61,261 bases of DNA from Oscillospiraceae bacterium (GCA_017421025.1 JAFQME010000017.1:1-61261), one strand, 5' to 3'; numbered from the stretch's first letter, positions 32,107-42,919 are shown. Notes: generated by a model from the letters alone, not told the origin. Numbers and translations are program-made.

Positions 32107-33744
32107 TTACAATACAAGGTTTTTTGCAAGCTCTCGATTGATGGTTTCGCGCAGTTTCAGCACCTCTGCGTTTGAACGTGGATAGCGATTGAATGTGATG
32201 TCACCCAAAAGCGCAAGCACTGCATCACGACCGATGAAGCGTTCCAGCAATTTACAGGCACGGATATCCTGCAAACCCTCAAAAAACACTTCACTGCGCA
32301 GGCTTTCCAGCGGACCGTCTTTGCCCGGATAGACCGAGAAGGTATCTCCACCCGACCAGCCGTCATCTCCGCAGGTGTCACGGAACGGGTCGATCACCTT
32401 ACGGGAAAGCTGACTGTAATAGAAGTTATAGCCCCAATTCAAGAAGCCTTCAATTCCATAACGGTAGAGTTGGAAGCCTGTGATTCGGTTGCGGTAAGAC
32501 GGCATTGCAAGGAAGCGGTTGGAATACCCGTCGGAATTCGGGAAGCAGCAAGTATATGCCCAAATATCACAGATATCGTGTTGGAAAAAGTCATCAATTG
32601 ACGAGGTGATGGTAACCGGGCGTCTGACCAAGCCCATCTCCACAAACTCACGGTGCGAAATTGCATCCATCAGCTGATCTTCCGGCAGGAAATCTGCGAT
32701 CATTGCATGTGCGGTTTTGTATGCTTCCAAATGGTCGGGATACCGTGGTTCGTCAAACACATGGAAATAGCAGGATTCAAACACACCTTCCTCTGTGAGC
32801 ATACGCACAAGTGCAGGAAGAAATGCTTTTAAGAATTCGTCATAACCCGAGCCGACCACCGGGGTGTGCCAACCGAAAATTTTCTCAGTCCCGTTTTCGG
32901 TCTCCGCCATGATTTTGGGGGCAAATCCGGTTCCCCACTGGCTGAACAGATGTGAGATTTCAAACCGCTCGATTCCATGCTTTTTACACAAATCAATCCA
33001 GCGTTTCAAGCGGGCAAACCCAAAGGAATACACCCCGTTTTTGCGGATAACATCCACCAGTTGCAGGGTGGGACGTTCCACACCGACTTCGGTATCCAAT
33101 GCGAGGGTGAAAACCGGAGTGAGAATCATATTGATTCCGATGCGTGCTGCACTGGCAAGAAACTGGTCAATGCGTGTCCAATGTGCCTCTGAAAAAACCT
33201 CATCACCGTAGTAGCTTGCCAAACAATCCGCATGAAACCATTGGGTATACACGGTCTCTTGTTTGGGAAGGATCGCCGGAAGCACTGTGACAGTGAACGT
33301 TTTCTCCAAAATCTCATCTTCCACAGCAAACGAAACTGTAACCGGGTACTCCCCTGCATCAATTTCCTCAGGAATTTCACAAGTGACAAATAAGCTGTAT
33401 GAGAGCCCTTCTTTTATCAGGAACACTTCATCCAGCGGCATGAGCAAGTCCGGATAAAGCCCGGGGGTTGTTTTGAGATAAAAACCGTCATCCGCATTCA
33501 AAGCACACGGCAGCGAGCACGGGACATTCTCCACCTGACGCAAACAAACGTTAAGACAGGGGTCTGCTTTCACTGTAACATCAGCCTTCAACTTCCCTGT
33601 TCCACCGGGCTCAGCGGTATAGAGAATCTGCCAGGAAATCCGTTCGCCTTTTAACGCAGAAGCACCGAAAATTTCTTCAAAAGAGCCGCCTTCCAAAAAC
33701 ACTTTTTCCAGTGAGGAAAGCTGCTTTAATATCACCTTTGCCAT
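32107..33744 (-). CDS. DUF4091 / GH123-like glycoside hydrolase
   Basis: 545 residues, no signal peptide. Residues 30-170 form beta-sandwich domains (IDAGEYPVTVSFAVEDEILEKTFTVTV). From 175 comes a TIM barrel: RIGINMILTPVFTLALDTE, RFEISHLFSQWGTGFAP, and CYFHVFDEPRYPDHLEAY near 335. The D-E pair there matches the catalytic position of GH123-type beta-N-acetylgalactosaminidases. DDGWSGGDTFSVYPGKDG and EVFFEGLQDIRAC near the end match DUF4091. It likely cleaves amino-sugar-containing oligosaccharides in the cytoplasm, which fits the lyase at 19.6 kb and NagA at 43 kb. It is the first gene of its operon. Confidence 0.78.
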   Translation of the reverse strand: MAKVILKQLSSLEKVFLEGGSFEEIFGASALKGERISWQILYTAEPGGTGKLKADVTVKADPCLNVCLRQVENVPCSLPCALNADDGFYLKTTPGLYPDLLMPLDEVFLIKEGLSYSLFVTCEIPEEIDAGEYPVTVSFAVEDEILEKTFTVTVLPAILPKQETVYTQWFHADCLASYYGDEVFSEAHWTRIDQFLASAARIGINMILTPVFTLALDTEVGVERPTLQLVDVIRKNGVYSFGFARLKRWIDLCKKHGIERFEISHLFSQWGTGFAPKIMAETENGTEKIFGWHTPVVGSGYDEFLKAFLPALVRMLTEEGVFESCYFHVFDEPRYPDHLEAYKTAHAMIADFLPEDQLMDAISHREFVEMGLVRRPVTITSSIDDFFQHDICDIWAYTCCFPNSDGYSNRFLAMPSYRNRITGFQLYRYGIEGFLNWGYNFYYSQLSRKVIDPFRDTCGDDGWSGGDTFSVYPGKDGPLESLRSEVFFEGLQDIRACKLLERFIGRDAVLALLGDITFNRYPRSNAEVLKLRETINRELAKNLVL

Positions 33745-33761
33745 AAAAACACCTCGAATTT

Positions 33762-33790
33762 ATCTTATCATGTTACGCCCATCCAAACAA
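33762..33790 (-). promoter_or_regulatory. Promoter of the DUF4091-to-lipoprotein operon
   Basis: On the minus strand, TTGTTT (33790-33785), 17 bases, TAAGAT (33767-33762). Start codon at 33744. Confidence 0.5.
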
Positions 33791-33791
33791 G

Positions 33792-33820
33792 TCATATTTT
33801 TCGTTTTTCACACATAAATT
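33792..33820 (+). promoter_or_regulatory. Sigma-E-like sporulation promoter of spoIIID
   Basis: TCATATT (33792-33798), 14 bases, CATAAATT (33813-33820). This matches the mother-cell sigma-E pattern (about KMATATT, 14 bases, CATACATT) with one mismatch in the -10. In Bacillus spoIIID is also under sigma-E. Confidence 0.6.
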
Positions 33821-33855
33821 TCTTTGTGAAGAATACGCACAGAGGGGGCTTTTGC

Positions 33856-34107
33856 TTGGCAAACACATATATCGAAGAGCGAGCCATTCAGCTTGCTCAC
33901 TATGTCATTGAAAACAAAAGCACGGTACGGGAAGCGGCAAAGAAGTTCTATATTTCAAAATCCACGGTACATAAGGATATTGTTGAACGTCTCCAGACAT
34001 TTGACCGCAATTTGTATTTGGACGTCAAACGTGTTTTGGACACAAACAAAGCTGAACGACATTTGCGCGGTGGAATTGCCACCCGACGGAAATATCGCGG
34101 GGAATAA
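33856..34107 (+). CDS. spoIIID: Sporulation regulator SpoIIID
   Basis: 83 residues from a TTG at 33856, chosen because GAGGGG lies 7 bases upstream and the protein then aligns from its first residues with Bacillus SpoIIID. YIEERAIQLAHYVIENKSTVREAAKKF is followed by the recognition helix SKSTVHKDIVERL and the very conserved basic C-terminal RHLRGGIATRRKY. It is the mother-cell DNA-binding protein that switches genes on and off between sigma-E and sigma-K. It marks the organism as a spore former. A terminator follows and hrcA lies downstream. Confidence 0.93.
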   Translation: MANTYIEERAIQLAHYVIENKSTVREAAKKFYISKSTVHKDIVERLQTFDRNLYLDVKRVLDTNKAERHLRGGIATRRKYRGE

Positions 34108-34117
34108 CAAAGATCAG

Positions 34118-34149
34118 CGGCACAAGGCATTGTCCTTGTGCCGTTTTTT
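34118..34149 (+). terminator. Terminator of spoIIID
   Basis: CGGCACAAGG / CCTTGTGCCG stem followed by six Ts. Confidence 0.85.
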
Positions 34150-34257
34150 GACACAATCCGGCTTTGAGTGCTAATTTCATCTCCCTCCTGCAAACATTCC
34201 GGTTGGATTTTTGTCGAAAAAATTATGAATAATTTATTACATTTTCTGCAAATCCTC

Positions 34258-34316
34258 TTGACATCCTATTAAATAGGAGTAAAATGGATTTAGCACTCAA
34301 AAGTCTCGAGTGCTAA
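34258..34316 (+). promoter_or_regulatory. Heat-shock operon promoter with perfect CIRCE operator
   Basis: TTGACA (34258-34263), 16 bases, TAAAAT (34280-34285). Then CIRCE, TTAGCACTC-N9-GAGTGCTAA, at 34290-34316 with no mismatch. HrcA, the first gene product, binds CIRCE and represses its own operon at normal temperature. Confidence 0.93.
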
Positions 34317-34338
34317 ATCCGGCTAAGGAGTGAGGGAG

Positions 34339-35385
34339 ATGTCGCTCGGCGATCGTAAAAAGCGAATTTTGAAAGCGATCATTGATGAATATATCGCACA
34401 TGCGGAACCGGTCGGCTCCAAGTCCATCGCCGGTCATTCGGGTTTGGATTTCTCTCCTGCTACCATACGAAATGAGATGTCGGATCTTGAAGAGCTTGGA
34501 TTCTTAGAGCAACCGCATGTTTCGGCAGGCCGTATTCCGTCACAGGCGGGGTATCGTTTGTATGTCAACGAGCTCATGAATCAGCACAAACTCACCATGA
34601 GTGAAATGGATGCGCTCAACTCCAGCCTTCGGATGCGGATGCAGGAGTTGGAAGAAACCGTGCAGAGCGTGAGCCGCATTGTTTCTCAGCTGACTCAGTA
34701 CACCACGGTGGCACTTTTGGCAGACACCGCCAAAACCACCATCCGCAAATATGAGTTGGTCTTTGTTGATCCTCGCACGGTCATTGCAGTGCTGGTCACA
34801 AACTCCACGCTGGTCAAGAACAAATATCTCAAAACCTCATTTTCCGTGAGTGAAGAAGAGCTTCATCGGCTCTCCAATCTGTTAAACGCCCGCCTTGCCG
34901 GGCTGACACTCGACCAGATCTCATTTTCGCTCATCAAAACCGTTGAGCATGAGTGCGGCGTGCTTGCTCCGCTCGCACGTGAGATTATGGACTTTGCCGC
35001 AGAGATCTTAAGCGGCGAAAACAGCGATGTTTATGTGGGTGGCACTGCAAACATCCTCCGCCACCCTGAATACCGTGATCCGGAAAAAGCGCAGATGCTG
35101 CTTGACTATGTCACCGAGCCGCACAATTTTGCACGGCTTGCGCAGGGCATGGGCGAAAGCGGTGTGCTGCATGTGAAAATCGGATCGGAAAATCCGGAAG
35201 AACCGCTGCGTGATGCAAGTTTGGTTTACGGCACATACGGCATCAGCGATCAGCTCAAAGGCGTGATCGGGGTGGTCGGCCCCACACGAATGGACTACGC
35301 ACGTGTTGCCGCAAACTTGAATTACTTCATCCGTGGGTTTAATAAATTACTCGAACAGACATTTTTAGAACATCCTGATCGATAA
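34339..35385 (+). CDS. hrcA: Heat-inducible transcription repressor HrcA
   Basis: 348 residues from the ATG at 34339 with AGGAG 8 bases before. The in-frame GTG at 34330 overlaps that site. A winged helix at the N-terminus (RKKRILKAIIDEYIAHAEPV, SPATIRNEMSDLEELGFLEQPH) is followed by SAGRIPSQAGYRLYV and a GAF-like dimerisation domain. The C-terminal GVIGVVGPTRMDYARV is conserved. It is directly downstream of CIRCE and first in hrcA-grpE-dnaK-dnaJ. Confidence 0.96.
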   Translation: MSLGDRKKRILKAIIDEYIAHAEPVGSKSIAGHSGLDFSPATIRNEMSDLEELGFLEQPHVSAGRIPSQAGYRLYVNELMNQHKLTMSEMDALNSSLRMRMQELEETVQSVSRIVSQLTQYTTVALLADTAKTTIRKYELVFVDPRTVIAVLVTNSTLVKNKYLKTSFSVSEEELHRLSNLLNARLAGLTLDQISFSLIKTVEHECGVLAPLAREIMDFAAEILSGENSDVYVGGTANILRHPEYRDPEKAQMLLDYVTEPHNFARLAQGMGESGVLHVKIGSENPEEPLRDASLVYGTYGISDQLKGVIGVVGPTRMDYARVAANLNYFIRGFNKLLEQTFLEHPDR

Positions 35386-35399
35386 ATCGGAGGTGCATC

Positions 35400-35903
35400 A
35401 TGGCAGAGAAAGAAACAACCACTCCGATCGAGGAGGAAACCGTCACACAGGAGCCCGCAAACGAAGATCCGTGTGAAAAGCTCCAAAAAGAGTTGGAAGA
35501 ATCCAAAGATCGGTATTTACGGCTTGCCGCTGAATACGAAAATTTCCGCAAGCGTACCGCTCGCGAGAAAGAAACCCTGTTCAAAGACGGCTCAAGCCAC
35601 GCAATTTCCCAGCTGCTCTCGGTGTATGACAACCTGGAGCGTGCTATGGGGCAAGAGACCTCAGACGAGGCATATAAGAAAGGGGTCGAGCTCACTTTCA
35701 CCCAGTTTAACGAAGTGTTGGAAGGGATGGGAATCACCCGCATTTCCCCGCTCGGTGAAACATTTGATCCCAACCTGCACAATGCAGTGATGCATGTGGA
35801 GGATGAAACCCTCGGCGAAAACACAGTCGCCGAAGTATTCCAGCCAGGTTTCCGTATGGGAGACCGTGTCATCCGCTTTGCAATTGTCAAAGTGGCAAAC
35901 TAA
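35400..35903 (+). CDS. grpE: Nucleotide exchange factor GrpE
   Basis: 167 residues, 14 bases after hrcA with GGAGG. An acidic N-terminus and long coiled coil (EKLQKELEESKDRYLRLAAEYENFRKR) are followed by the beta-wing: GMGITRISPLGETFDPNLHNAV and VAEVFQPGFRMGDRVIRFAIVKVAN, the family signature. It releases ADP from DnaK. The length is slightly short but complete. Confidence 0.96.
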   Translation: MAEKETTTPIEEETVTQEPANEDPCEKLQKELEESKDRYLRLAAEYENFRKRTAREKETLFKDGSSHAISQLLSVYDNLERAMGQETSDEAYKKGVELTFTQFNEVLEGMGITRISPLGETFDPNLHNAVMHVEDETLGENTVAEVFQPGFRMGDRVIRFAIVKVAN

Positions 35904-37751
<1,848 letters not shown>

Positions 37752-37758
37752 TCAGAAC

Positions 37759-37796
37759 TCCCGTCCAAGGGTCGCCGCTTGCGGCGGCCTTTGGCG
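37759..37796 (+). other. Intergenic hairpin between dnaK and dnaJ
   Basis: CCAAGGGTCGCCGC and GCGGCGGCCTTTGG pair around TTGC, giving a strong GC stem with a small bulge. No T-run follows, so it is not a standard terminator. It could lower dnaJ levels or protect the dnaK transcript. Confidence 0.5.
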
Positions 37797-37828
37797 TGTA
37801 ACATCCCCTTTGGTAAGGAGTGATTCCG

Positions 37829-38971
37829 ATGGCAGAGCAAAAGCGTGACTACTATGAGGTATTGGGCGTTTCCAAAAGCGCATCTGCTGATGAAATCAAA
37901 AAAGCATACCGTAAACTTGCGAAAGCCAACCACCCCGACTTAAACCCGGGAGATGCGGCAGCAGAAGCACGGTTTAAAGAAGCAAACGAAGCTTACGAAG
38001 TGCTTTCCGACGACAATAAGCGTGCGAAGTATGACCAATTCGGTCATGCGGGTGTTGACCCGAACTTCGGCGCAGGCGGCGGTGGCTTTGGCGGCGGCTT
38101 TGGATTCGAAGATTTTGATCTCGGTGATATTTTCGGCTCTTTCTTTGGTGGCGGTGGCGGCGGACGTGCAACGAACCGCAACGCACCGAGACAAGGTGAG
38201 AGTTTGCGTGCCAACCTGGTGCTTTCTTTTGAAGAAGCAGCATTTGGTTGTGAAAAGGAAATCTCACTCACCCGAAACGATGTGTGTGACAACTGTCACG
38301 GCAGCGGTGCAGAGGGAGACAGCGGCGTGGAGATTTGTCCGAATTGTCACGGTACCGGCACAGTCAAGACCACACGCAGAACTCCGTTTGGTGCAATGAG
38401 CACCTCTGCGGCTTGTCCGAATTGCCGTGGTGAGGGCAAAATCATCAAGAATCCGTGCAAAAAGTGCCGTGGCACCGGCAAGATGAAGGTGACCAAGAAG
38501 CTGAAGATCAATGTCCCCGCAGGCATTGACGACGGACAGACCATTTCCTTGCGTGGCGAGGGCAATGCCGGCACCAACGGAGGACCGGCAGGCAGCCTTT
38601 TGGTGAACATCTCGGTGCGTCCGCACCCGTTCCTCACCCGTGACGGCAACTCCATTCTCTGTGAAGTTCCCATCACCTTTACACAGGCGACTTTGGGTGC
38701 AGAAATCGAAGTGCCGACTCTGGACGGCAAGGTCAAATACACCGTCCCCGAAGGGACACAGACCGGAACTGTATTCCGTCTGCGTGGCAAGGGTGTTCCC
38801 AACCTGCACGCATCCGGCAGAGGCGATCAGTTTGTCCGAGTCAATGTTGAGATTCCGAAGGATCTCACAAACGAGCAAAAAGACCTGCTCCGTAAATTTG
38901 CCGACTCCATCGGCGAGCGTGGCTATAAAGAACACAAAAGCTTCTTTGATAAATTGAGGAAGAGTAAGTAA
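37829..38971 (+). CDS. dnaJ: Chaperone DnaJ (Hsp40)
   Basis: 380 residues from the ATG at 37829 (AAGGAG upstream; the GTG at 37820 overlaps that site). J domain 5-70 with [11 protein letters not shown] carrying the HPD motif. A long Gly/Phe region follows ([20 protein letters not shown]). The zinc domain has four CxxCxGxG units: [24 protein letters not shown] and CKKCRGTG. The C-terminal substrate domain is complete. It stimulates DnaK ATPase and delivers clients. Last gene of the CIRCE operon. Confidence 0.98.
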   Translation: MAEQKRDYYEVLGVSKSASADEIKKAYRKLAKANHPDLNPGDAAAEARFKEANEAYEVLSDDNKRAKYDQFGHAGVDPNFGAGGGGFGGGFGFEDFDLGDIFGSFFGGGGGGRATNRNAPRQGESLRANLVLSFEEAAFGCEKEISLTRNDVCDNCHGSGAEGDSGVEICPNCHGTGTVKTTRRTPFGAMSTSAACPNCRGEGKIIKNPCKKCRGTGKMKVTKKLKINVPAGIDDGQTISLRGEGNAGTNGGPAGSLLVNISVRPHPFLTRDGNSILCEVPITFTQATLGAEIEVPTLDGKVKYTVPEGTQTGTVFRLRGKGVPNLHASGRGDQFVRVNVEIPKDLTNEQKDLLRKFADSIGERGYKEHKSFFDKLRKSK

Positions 38972-38977
38972 AAAAGA

Positions 38978-39018
38978 TGAAACACCCCATATCCGAATTT
39001 GGATATGGGGTGTTGTGT
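38978..39018. terminator. Terminator after dnaJ
   Basis: ACACCCCATATCC-GAATTT-GGATATGGGGTGT. The T-run is clearer on the minus strand, so it may also end the XRE gene that converges at 39028. Confidence 0.65.
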
Positions 39019-39027
39019 CTATTAGCA

Positions 39028-39261
39028 CTAATCTTCAAAATACAGTAATTTATACGGAGGGATGTCAAGCGCACGTGCTATTTTGAATAGTGTATCCAAT
39101 GAAATTCCTTTGCATATATTGGGCGCCTCAATTTGACCGATAAACGAAACACCACAGTCTAAAATCTCCGCCAGTTGTTCCTGGGTCAATGATTTTAGTT
39201 TTCTGTAGTATGATATTTTTAAGCCAATTTTGATGTAATTGTCCTTGAATTCAATGTTCAT
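39028..39261 (-). CDS. XRE-family helix-turn-helix regulator
   Basis: 77 residues starting at MNIEFKDNYIKIG (ATG at 39261; a 4-residue extension is possible). A single HTH: IGLKISYYRKLKSLTQEQLAEILDCGVSFIGQIE, then SLDTLFKIARALDIPPYKLLYF, the standard layout of small phage-type repressors. It diverges from the stalk-domain protein gene. The 35-bp palindrome at 39320-39354 between them is its likely binding site. Confidence 0.85.
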   Translation of the reverse strand: MNIEFKDNYIKIGLKISYYRKLKSLTQEQLAEILDCGVSFIGQIEAPNICKGISLDTLFKIARALDIPPYKLLYFED

Positions 39262-39289
39262 ACATATCACCAATTAATATTTTACACCA

Positions 39290-39354
39290 TTGACAAGGGA
39301 ACATTAATACTATATACTTAATATAATTATTACCATATGAGTAATAATTATATT
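39290..39354 (+). promoter_or_regulatory. Promoter plus perfect 14-bp inverted repeat
   Basis: TTGACA (39290-39295), 17 bases, TATACT (39313-39318). Directly after it AATATAATTATTAC, CATATGA and GTAATAATTATATT form a perfect inverted repeat at 39320-39354 that covers the transcription start. It is placed to block transcription when a dimeric regulator is bound. Confidence 0.7.
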
Positions 39355-39374
39355 CTTTTTAGGAGGTCAAACAG

Positions 39375-40070
39375 ATGAAGAAGAGATTACAGGGGATTGT
39401 GATCGGTATCGTGATCGGAGCGATCATCACAAGCGGAATGGCGATCGCCGCAAATACAACCACGCTTTACAATGTGCTTGCAAACGGAGTAAAGATCGTT
39501 GTTGACGGTAAAAAACTCAATCCGACCGATGCGAACGGAAAAGCAGTTGAGCCAATTATTTACAACGGAACGACCTATTTGCCGGTCCGTGCAGTTGCAA
39601 ACGCACTCGGCAAAGCAGTTTACTGGGACGGCCCCACTTATACCGTTTACCTTGGCACTATGAACGGCAAATTGCAATATCCGACGGTTGAATTAGAAGA
39701 TATGGTAAGTATAAACCACAAACCTAAATCAACAAACAAATTAACAGATAATTACGGCAACAGATACAGTAGAGCAATCAGAAATTATCCAGATTACCGC
39801 AAATTGCGATATCTTTTGAATATGAAATATAGCAGATTCAAAGCCACTATGTATGTACCAAAAGGTGTAAGCGCCGACGGATATGCATATTTACAAATAA
39901 TCGCAGACGGAAAAACCATATACACATCACCGGAAATGTCAAAAGCTTCAGAACCCATTGATATAGATGTAAATGTTACCGGATACAATGATGTTCAAAT
40001 AAACTTCAGCCATTTCGCTTATGATAATGAATGCATTGTTTGCCTCGGCGACGCAGGGTTTTATCAGTAA
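39375..40070 (+). CDS. Secreted stalk-domain protein with NPCBM-like C-terminal domain
   Basis: 231 residues. Signal peptide or anchor at 5-26 (GIVIGIVIGAIITSGMAIAA). Residues 30-100 are a copper-amine-oxidase N-terminal-like stalk domain: IVVDGKKLNPTD, then YNGTTYLPVRAVANALGKAVYWDGPTYTVYLG. From about 110 to the end a beta-sandwich (YSRFKATMYVPKGVSADGYAYLQIIADGKTIYTSPEMS ... DVQINFS) fits the NPCBM carbohydrate-binding module. It probably binds cell-surface or environmental sugars outside the cell. It is controlled by the palindrome upstream and followed by a lipoprotein gene 20 bases on. Confidence 0.75.
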   Translation: MKKRLQGIVIGIVIGAIITSGMAIAANTTTLYNVLANGVKIVVDGKKLNPTDANGKAVEPIIYNGTTYLPVRAVANALGKAVYWDGPTYTVYLGTMNGKLQYPTVELEDMVSINHKPKSTNKLTDNYGNRYSRAIRNYPDYRKLRYLLNMKYSRFKATMYVPKGVSADGYAYLQIIADGKTIYTSPEMSKASEPIDIDVNVTGYNDVQINFSHFAYDNECIVCLGDAGFYQ

Positions 40071-40089
40071 TACATAACGGGAGAACGAT

Positions 40090-41658
40090 ATGAAAAAGCT
40101 ATATTTACTAATATTGACATCAAGTCTCTCGCTGATTTTAAGCAGTTGCCTCGGGCGTTGTGATGTTGACGGTTGTAAAAACAAGCGAATGAAAGATGAA
40201 CTGCAATGTGTTGCGCATACCTTTACACATGAGGACAACTACAACGAAATCACAATAACCGGATATGTCGGAAAAAACTCAGATATTAAAATCCCGTCTG
40301 AGATAAACGGCAAAACCGTTACAGAAGTCGGCTATGGATCTTTTAAAGATTTTGCGAGCATGACTTCTGTTGAGATTCCCGAAACAGTGAAAATCATAAA
40401 CGGTGCGGCATTCAGTCATTGTTCTGGATTAACGAGTGTGAAAATACCAAAAAGCGTAGAATACATTGGAAACAGTGCATTTTCAAGCTGTACCGGACTA
40501 ACAAACCTTGAAATATACGGATCACTAAAAGAAACAGGCTGTTTGGACGGAGAGAGTAAAAACGGACGAGTTTTGGAAGTATCGGTATCTGCTTTTTCGA
40601 ATTGCTCAAATTTGAAAGAGGTATATCTTTCTGAGGACGTAAAAAGAATATATCCTTCAATGTTCGCTGACTGCAAATCGATACAAAGCATCACCCTTTC
40701 AAATAGCATTGAGACCATAGGCGAAGAGGCATTTTCGGGTTGTGAACACTTAGAAAAAATCTCAATTCCAGCAAGTGTTCATTTTTTGGGCAACCAAGCA
40801 TTTTCAGGATGCACCAAGTTGAAGGACGTCGAGATACTCGGAAACTTACAAACTGTCGGTCCCGGCTGTTTCTTAGGATGTAGCAATCTTACCACAGTTA
40901 CCATCAGCGGTACGCTGGACTACATAACAGAAAGCATGTTTGAAGATTGCAAAATGCTAAAAGAACTTGTTCTGCCGGACAGTGTAAAGGGCATTGAAAA
41001 AAACGCATTTTCCAACTGCGGAAGTTTGTCAAACATTCAATTGGGAACGAATATAACCGGTATTGGTGAAAGTGCATTTTATAATTGCAAATCGCTAGCA
41101 AGCATTGTACTTCCGGAGACTTTGCTGGCTTTAGGCGAATGCACATTCCAAAACTGTACACAGTTAAAGACGATTACTTTGCCAAAGTCTTTAACCAACA
41201 TTGGATCTCAAGCCTTTTCCGGATCCGGAATAGAAACTTTAGTTGTTCCTGATTCAGTTACCAAGTTTAACGCCAGCACCTTTGACGGGATAAAGCACCT
41301 CACACTCGGCACAGGGATCACAAAAATTCCTAGCAGTGCATTTGAGAACAATACTACTTTGGAAACGATCAAACTGCTCGGACATATAAAAGAAGTACCA
41401 TTTCCTGCTTTCAGACGATGCAAAAACTTAAAAAGTGTAGACTTCGTAAACGGTGTTCAATCTATCCGCAGCAGTGCATTTGTTTACTGCGAATCACTTA
41501 CCGCTGTCAATATCGGTCCTACCCAGAAACTGACTGTTGGTGTTGGCGCATTTGAAAAATGTATAAATTTACATCAAGTAAAAGTAAAAGCAAAGCCTGA
41601 AAACTGCTTTTGGTTCGATGCTTTCCGAGATTGTCCTGCCAAGGTAGTGTATTATTAA
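40090..41658 (+). CDS. Leucine-rich repeat (BspA-type) lipoprotein
   Basis: 522 residues. The lipobox LILSSC near 20 predicts a lipid-anchored surface protein. Then come CDVDGCKNKR with extra cysteines and about 15 BspA-type repeats of 21-24 residues (ITGYVGKNSDIKIPSEINGK, then units like VKIINGAAFSHCSGLTSVKIP). The repeats make a solenoid suited to protein or matrix binding. It is longer and much more regular than the leucine-rich repeat part of the 26440 gene and lacks the island C-terminal module. It is probably cotranscribed with the stalk-domain protein. Confidence 0.85.
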   Translation: MKKLYLLILTSSLSLILSSCLGRCDVDGCKNKRMKDELQCVAHTFTHEDNYNEITITGYVGKNSDIKIPSEINGKTVTEVGYGSFKDFASMTSVEIPETVKIINGAAFSHCSGLTSVKIPKSVEYIGNSAFSSCTGLTNLEIYGSLKETGCLDGESKNGRVLEVSVSAFSNCSNLKEVYLSEDVKRIYPSMFADCKSIQSITLSNSIETIGEEAFSGCEHLEKISIPASVHFLGNQAFSGCTKLKDVEILGNLQTVGPGCFLGCSNLTTVTISGTLDYITESMFEDCKMLKELVLPDSVKGIEKNAFSNCGSLSNIQLGTNITGIGESAFYNCKSLASIVLPETLLALGECTFQNCTQLKTITLPKSLTNIGSQAFSGSGIETLVVPDSVTKFNASTFDGIKHLTLGTGITKIPSSAFENNTTLETIKLLGHIKEVPFPAFRRCKNLKSVDFVNGVQSIRSSAFVYCESLTAVNIGPTQKLTVGVGAFEKCINLHQVKVKAKPENCFWFDAFRDCPAKVVYY

Positions 41659-41698
41659 AAAAGCAAAGGCAACCGATTTTCGGTTGCCTTTGCTTTTT
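41657..41698. terminator. Bidirectional terminator
   Basis: AAAAAGCAAAGGCAACCGA-TTT-TCGGTTGCCTTTGCTTTTT, a perfect 19-bp stem, between the lipoprotein gene and ackA, which converge. Confidence 0.88.
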
Positions 41699-41719
41699 AT
41701 GCACAAAATCTTTTCAATC

Positions 41720-42919
41720 TTACTTGCAGAGTTCTGCGGTGTCCTTTGCGATCATGAGTTCTTCGTTGGTCGGAACCACGTAGACCTTAACACGGGAATC
41801 ATCTGCGGAGTTTTCTGCTTCCACGCCACGGGTCTTGTTCTTTGCAGCGTCGAGCTTGACACCCATGTACTCAAGACCTGCTACGATATCAGCACGGACT
41901 TCAGCAGAGTTTTCACCGACACCTGCGGTGAATACGATTGCATCCACGCCGCCCATTGCAGCTGCGTATGCACCGATGAACTTACGGACTTCGTAGGTGA
42001 ACTTATCGAGAGCGAGTTGTGCACGTTCGTTGCCCTTTTCTGCTGCTGCGGAAAGATCACGGAAGTCGGAAGAGACGCCGGAGATGCCCAGCACACCGGA
42101 CTTCTTATTGAGGATGTTCATCATTTCCTTGATGTCGTAACCATAACGGTCCATCAGATATTCCATGATGGTTGCGTCCATATCGCCTGCACGGGTACCC
42201 ATGGGGAAACCTGCGAGCGGGCCGAGGCCCATGGAGGTGTCTGCACACTTGCCGTCGATGCAAGCGGAGAGAGAGGAGCCGTTGCCCAAATGACAGCAGA
42301 TGATCTTGGTGCCTTCCGGGTTCTTGTCACGACCCATGATCTCCAAAGTACGAGCGGAGACATAGCGATGAGAGGTGCCGTGGAATCCATAGCGACGGAC
42401 ATCGTCCTTTTCATAATATTCATACGGGATTGCATAGATATATGCCTTTGCCGGCATGGTCATATGGAATGCGGTGTCGAACACTGCGACCTGGGGTTTG
42501 TTCGGCATTGCTGCCTGGCAAGCACGGATACCGGTCAGGTTTGCCGGATTGTGAAGCGGGCCAAGCGGGATGCACTTCTCGATTGCTGCGATACAAGCGT
42601 CATCAACCACGCAGGACTTGGTGAATTCCTTACCGCCGTGGAGCACACGGTGACCGACTGCGTCGATTTCGTCCATGCTCTTGACAACGCCGTGGTCCGG
42701 GCTGACCAGTGCTTCCAGCACTGCATTGATTGCTTCTGCGTGGGTGGGCATTGCCACATCCACAGCGTCGATGATGGTATTGCCGCCAACCTTATAGGTA
42801 AACTTTCCGTCGATCCCGATGCGCTCGCAAAGACCCTTTGCCAGGACATCGCCATTATCCGGATTCATGAGCTGGTACTTCAAAGAAGAACTGCCTGCAT
42901 TGATAACCAAAATGTTCAT
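41720..42919 (-). CDS. ackA: Acetate kinase
   Basis: 399 residues from the second of two adjacent ATGs (42922 is equally possible). ASKHA-fold kinase: NILVINAGSSSLKYQL at the start, FDTAFHMTMP near 145, YGFHGTSHRYVS near 180, HLGNGSSLSA near 208 and TAGVGENS near 325. It makes ATP and acetate from acetyl phosphate at the end of fermentation. No phosphotransacetylase gene is adjacent. The promoter at 42959-42987 holds a palindrome. Confidence 0.96.
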   Translation of the reverse strand: MNILVINAGSSSLKYQLMNPDNGDVLAKGLCERIGIDGKFTYKVGGNTIIDAVDVAMPTHAEAINAVLEALVSPDHGVVKSMDEIDAVGHRVLHGGKEFTKSCVVDDACIAAIEKCIPLGPLHNPANLTGIRACQAAMPNKPQVAVFDTAFHMTMPAKAYIYAIPYEYYEKDDVRRYGFHGTSHRYVSARTLEIMGRDKNPEGTKIICCHLGNGSSLSACIDGKCADTSMGLGPLAGFPMGTRAGDMDATIMEYLMDRYGYDIKEMMNILNKKSGVLGISGVSSDFRDLSAAAEKGNERAQLALDKFTYEVRKFIGAYAAAMGGVDAIVFTAGVGENSAEVRADIVAGLEYMGVKLDAAKNKTRGVEAENSADDSRVKVYVVPTNEELMIAKDTAELCK

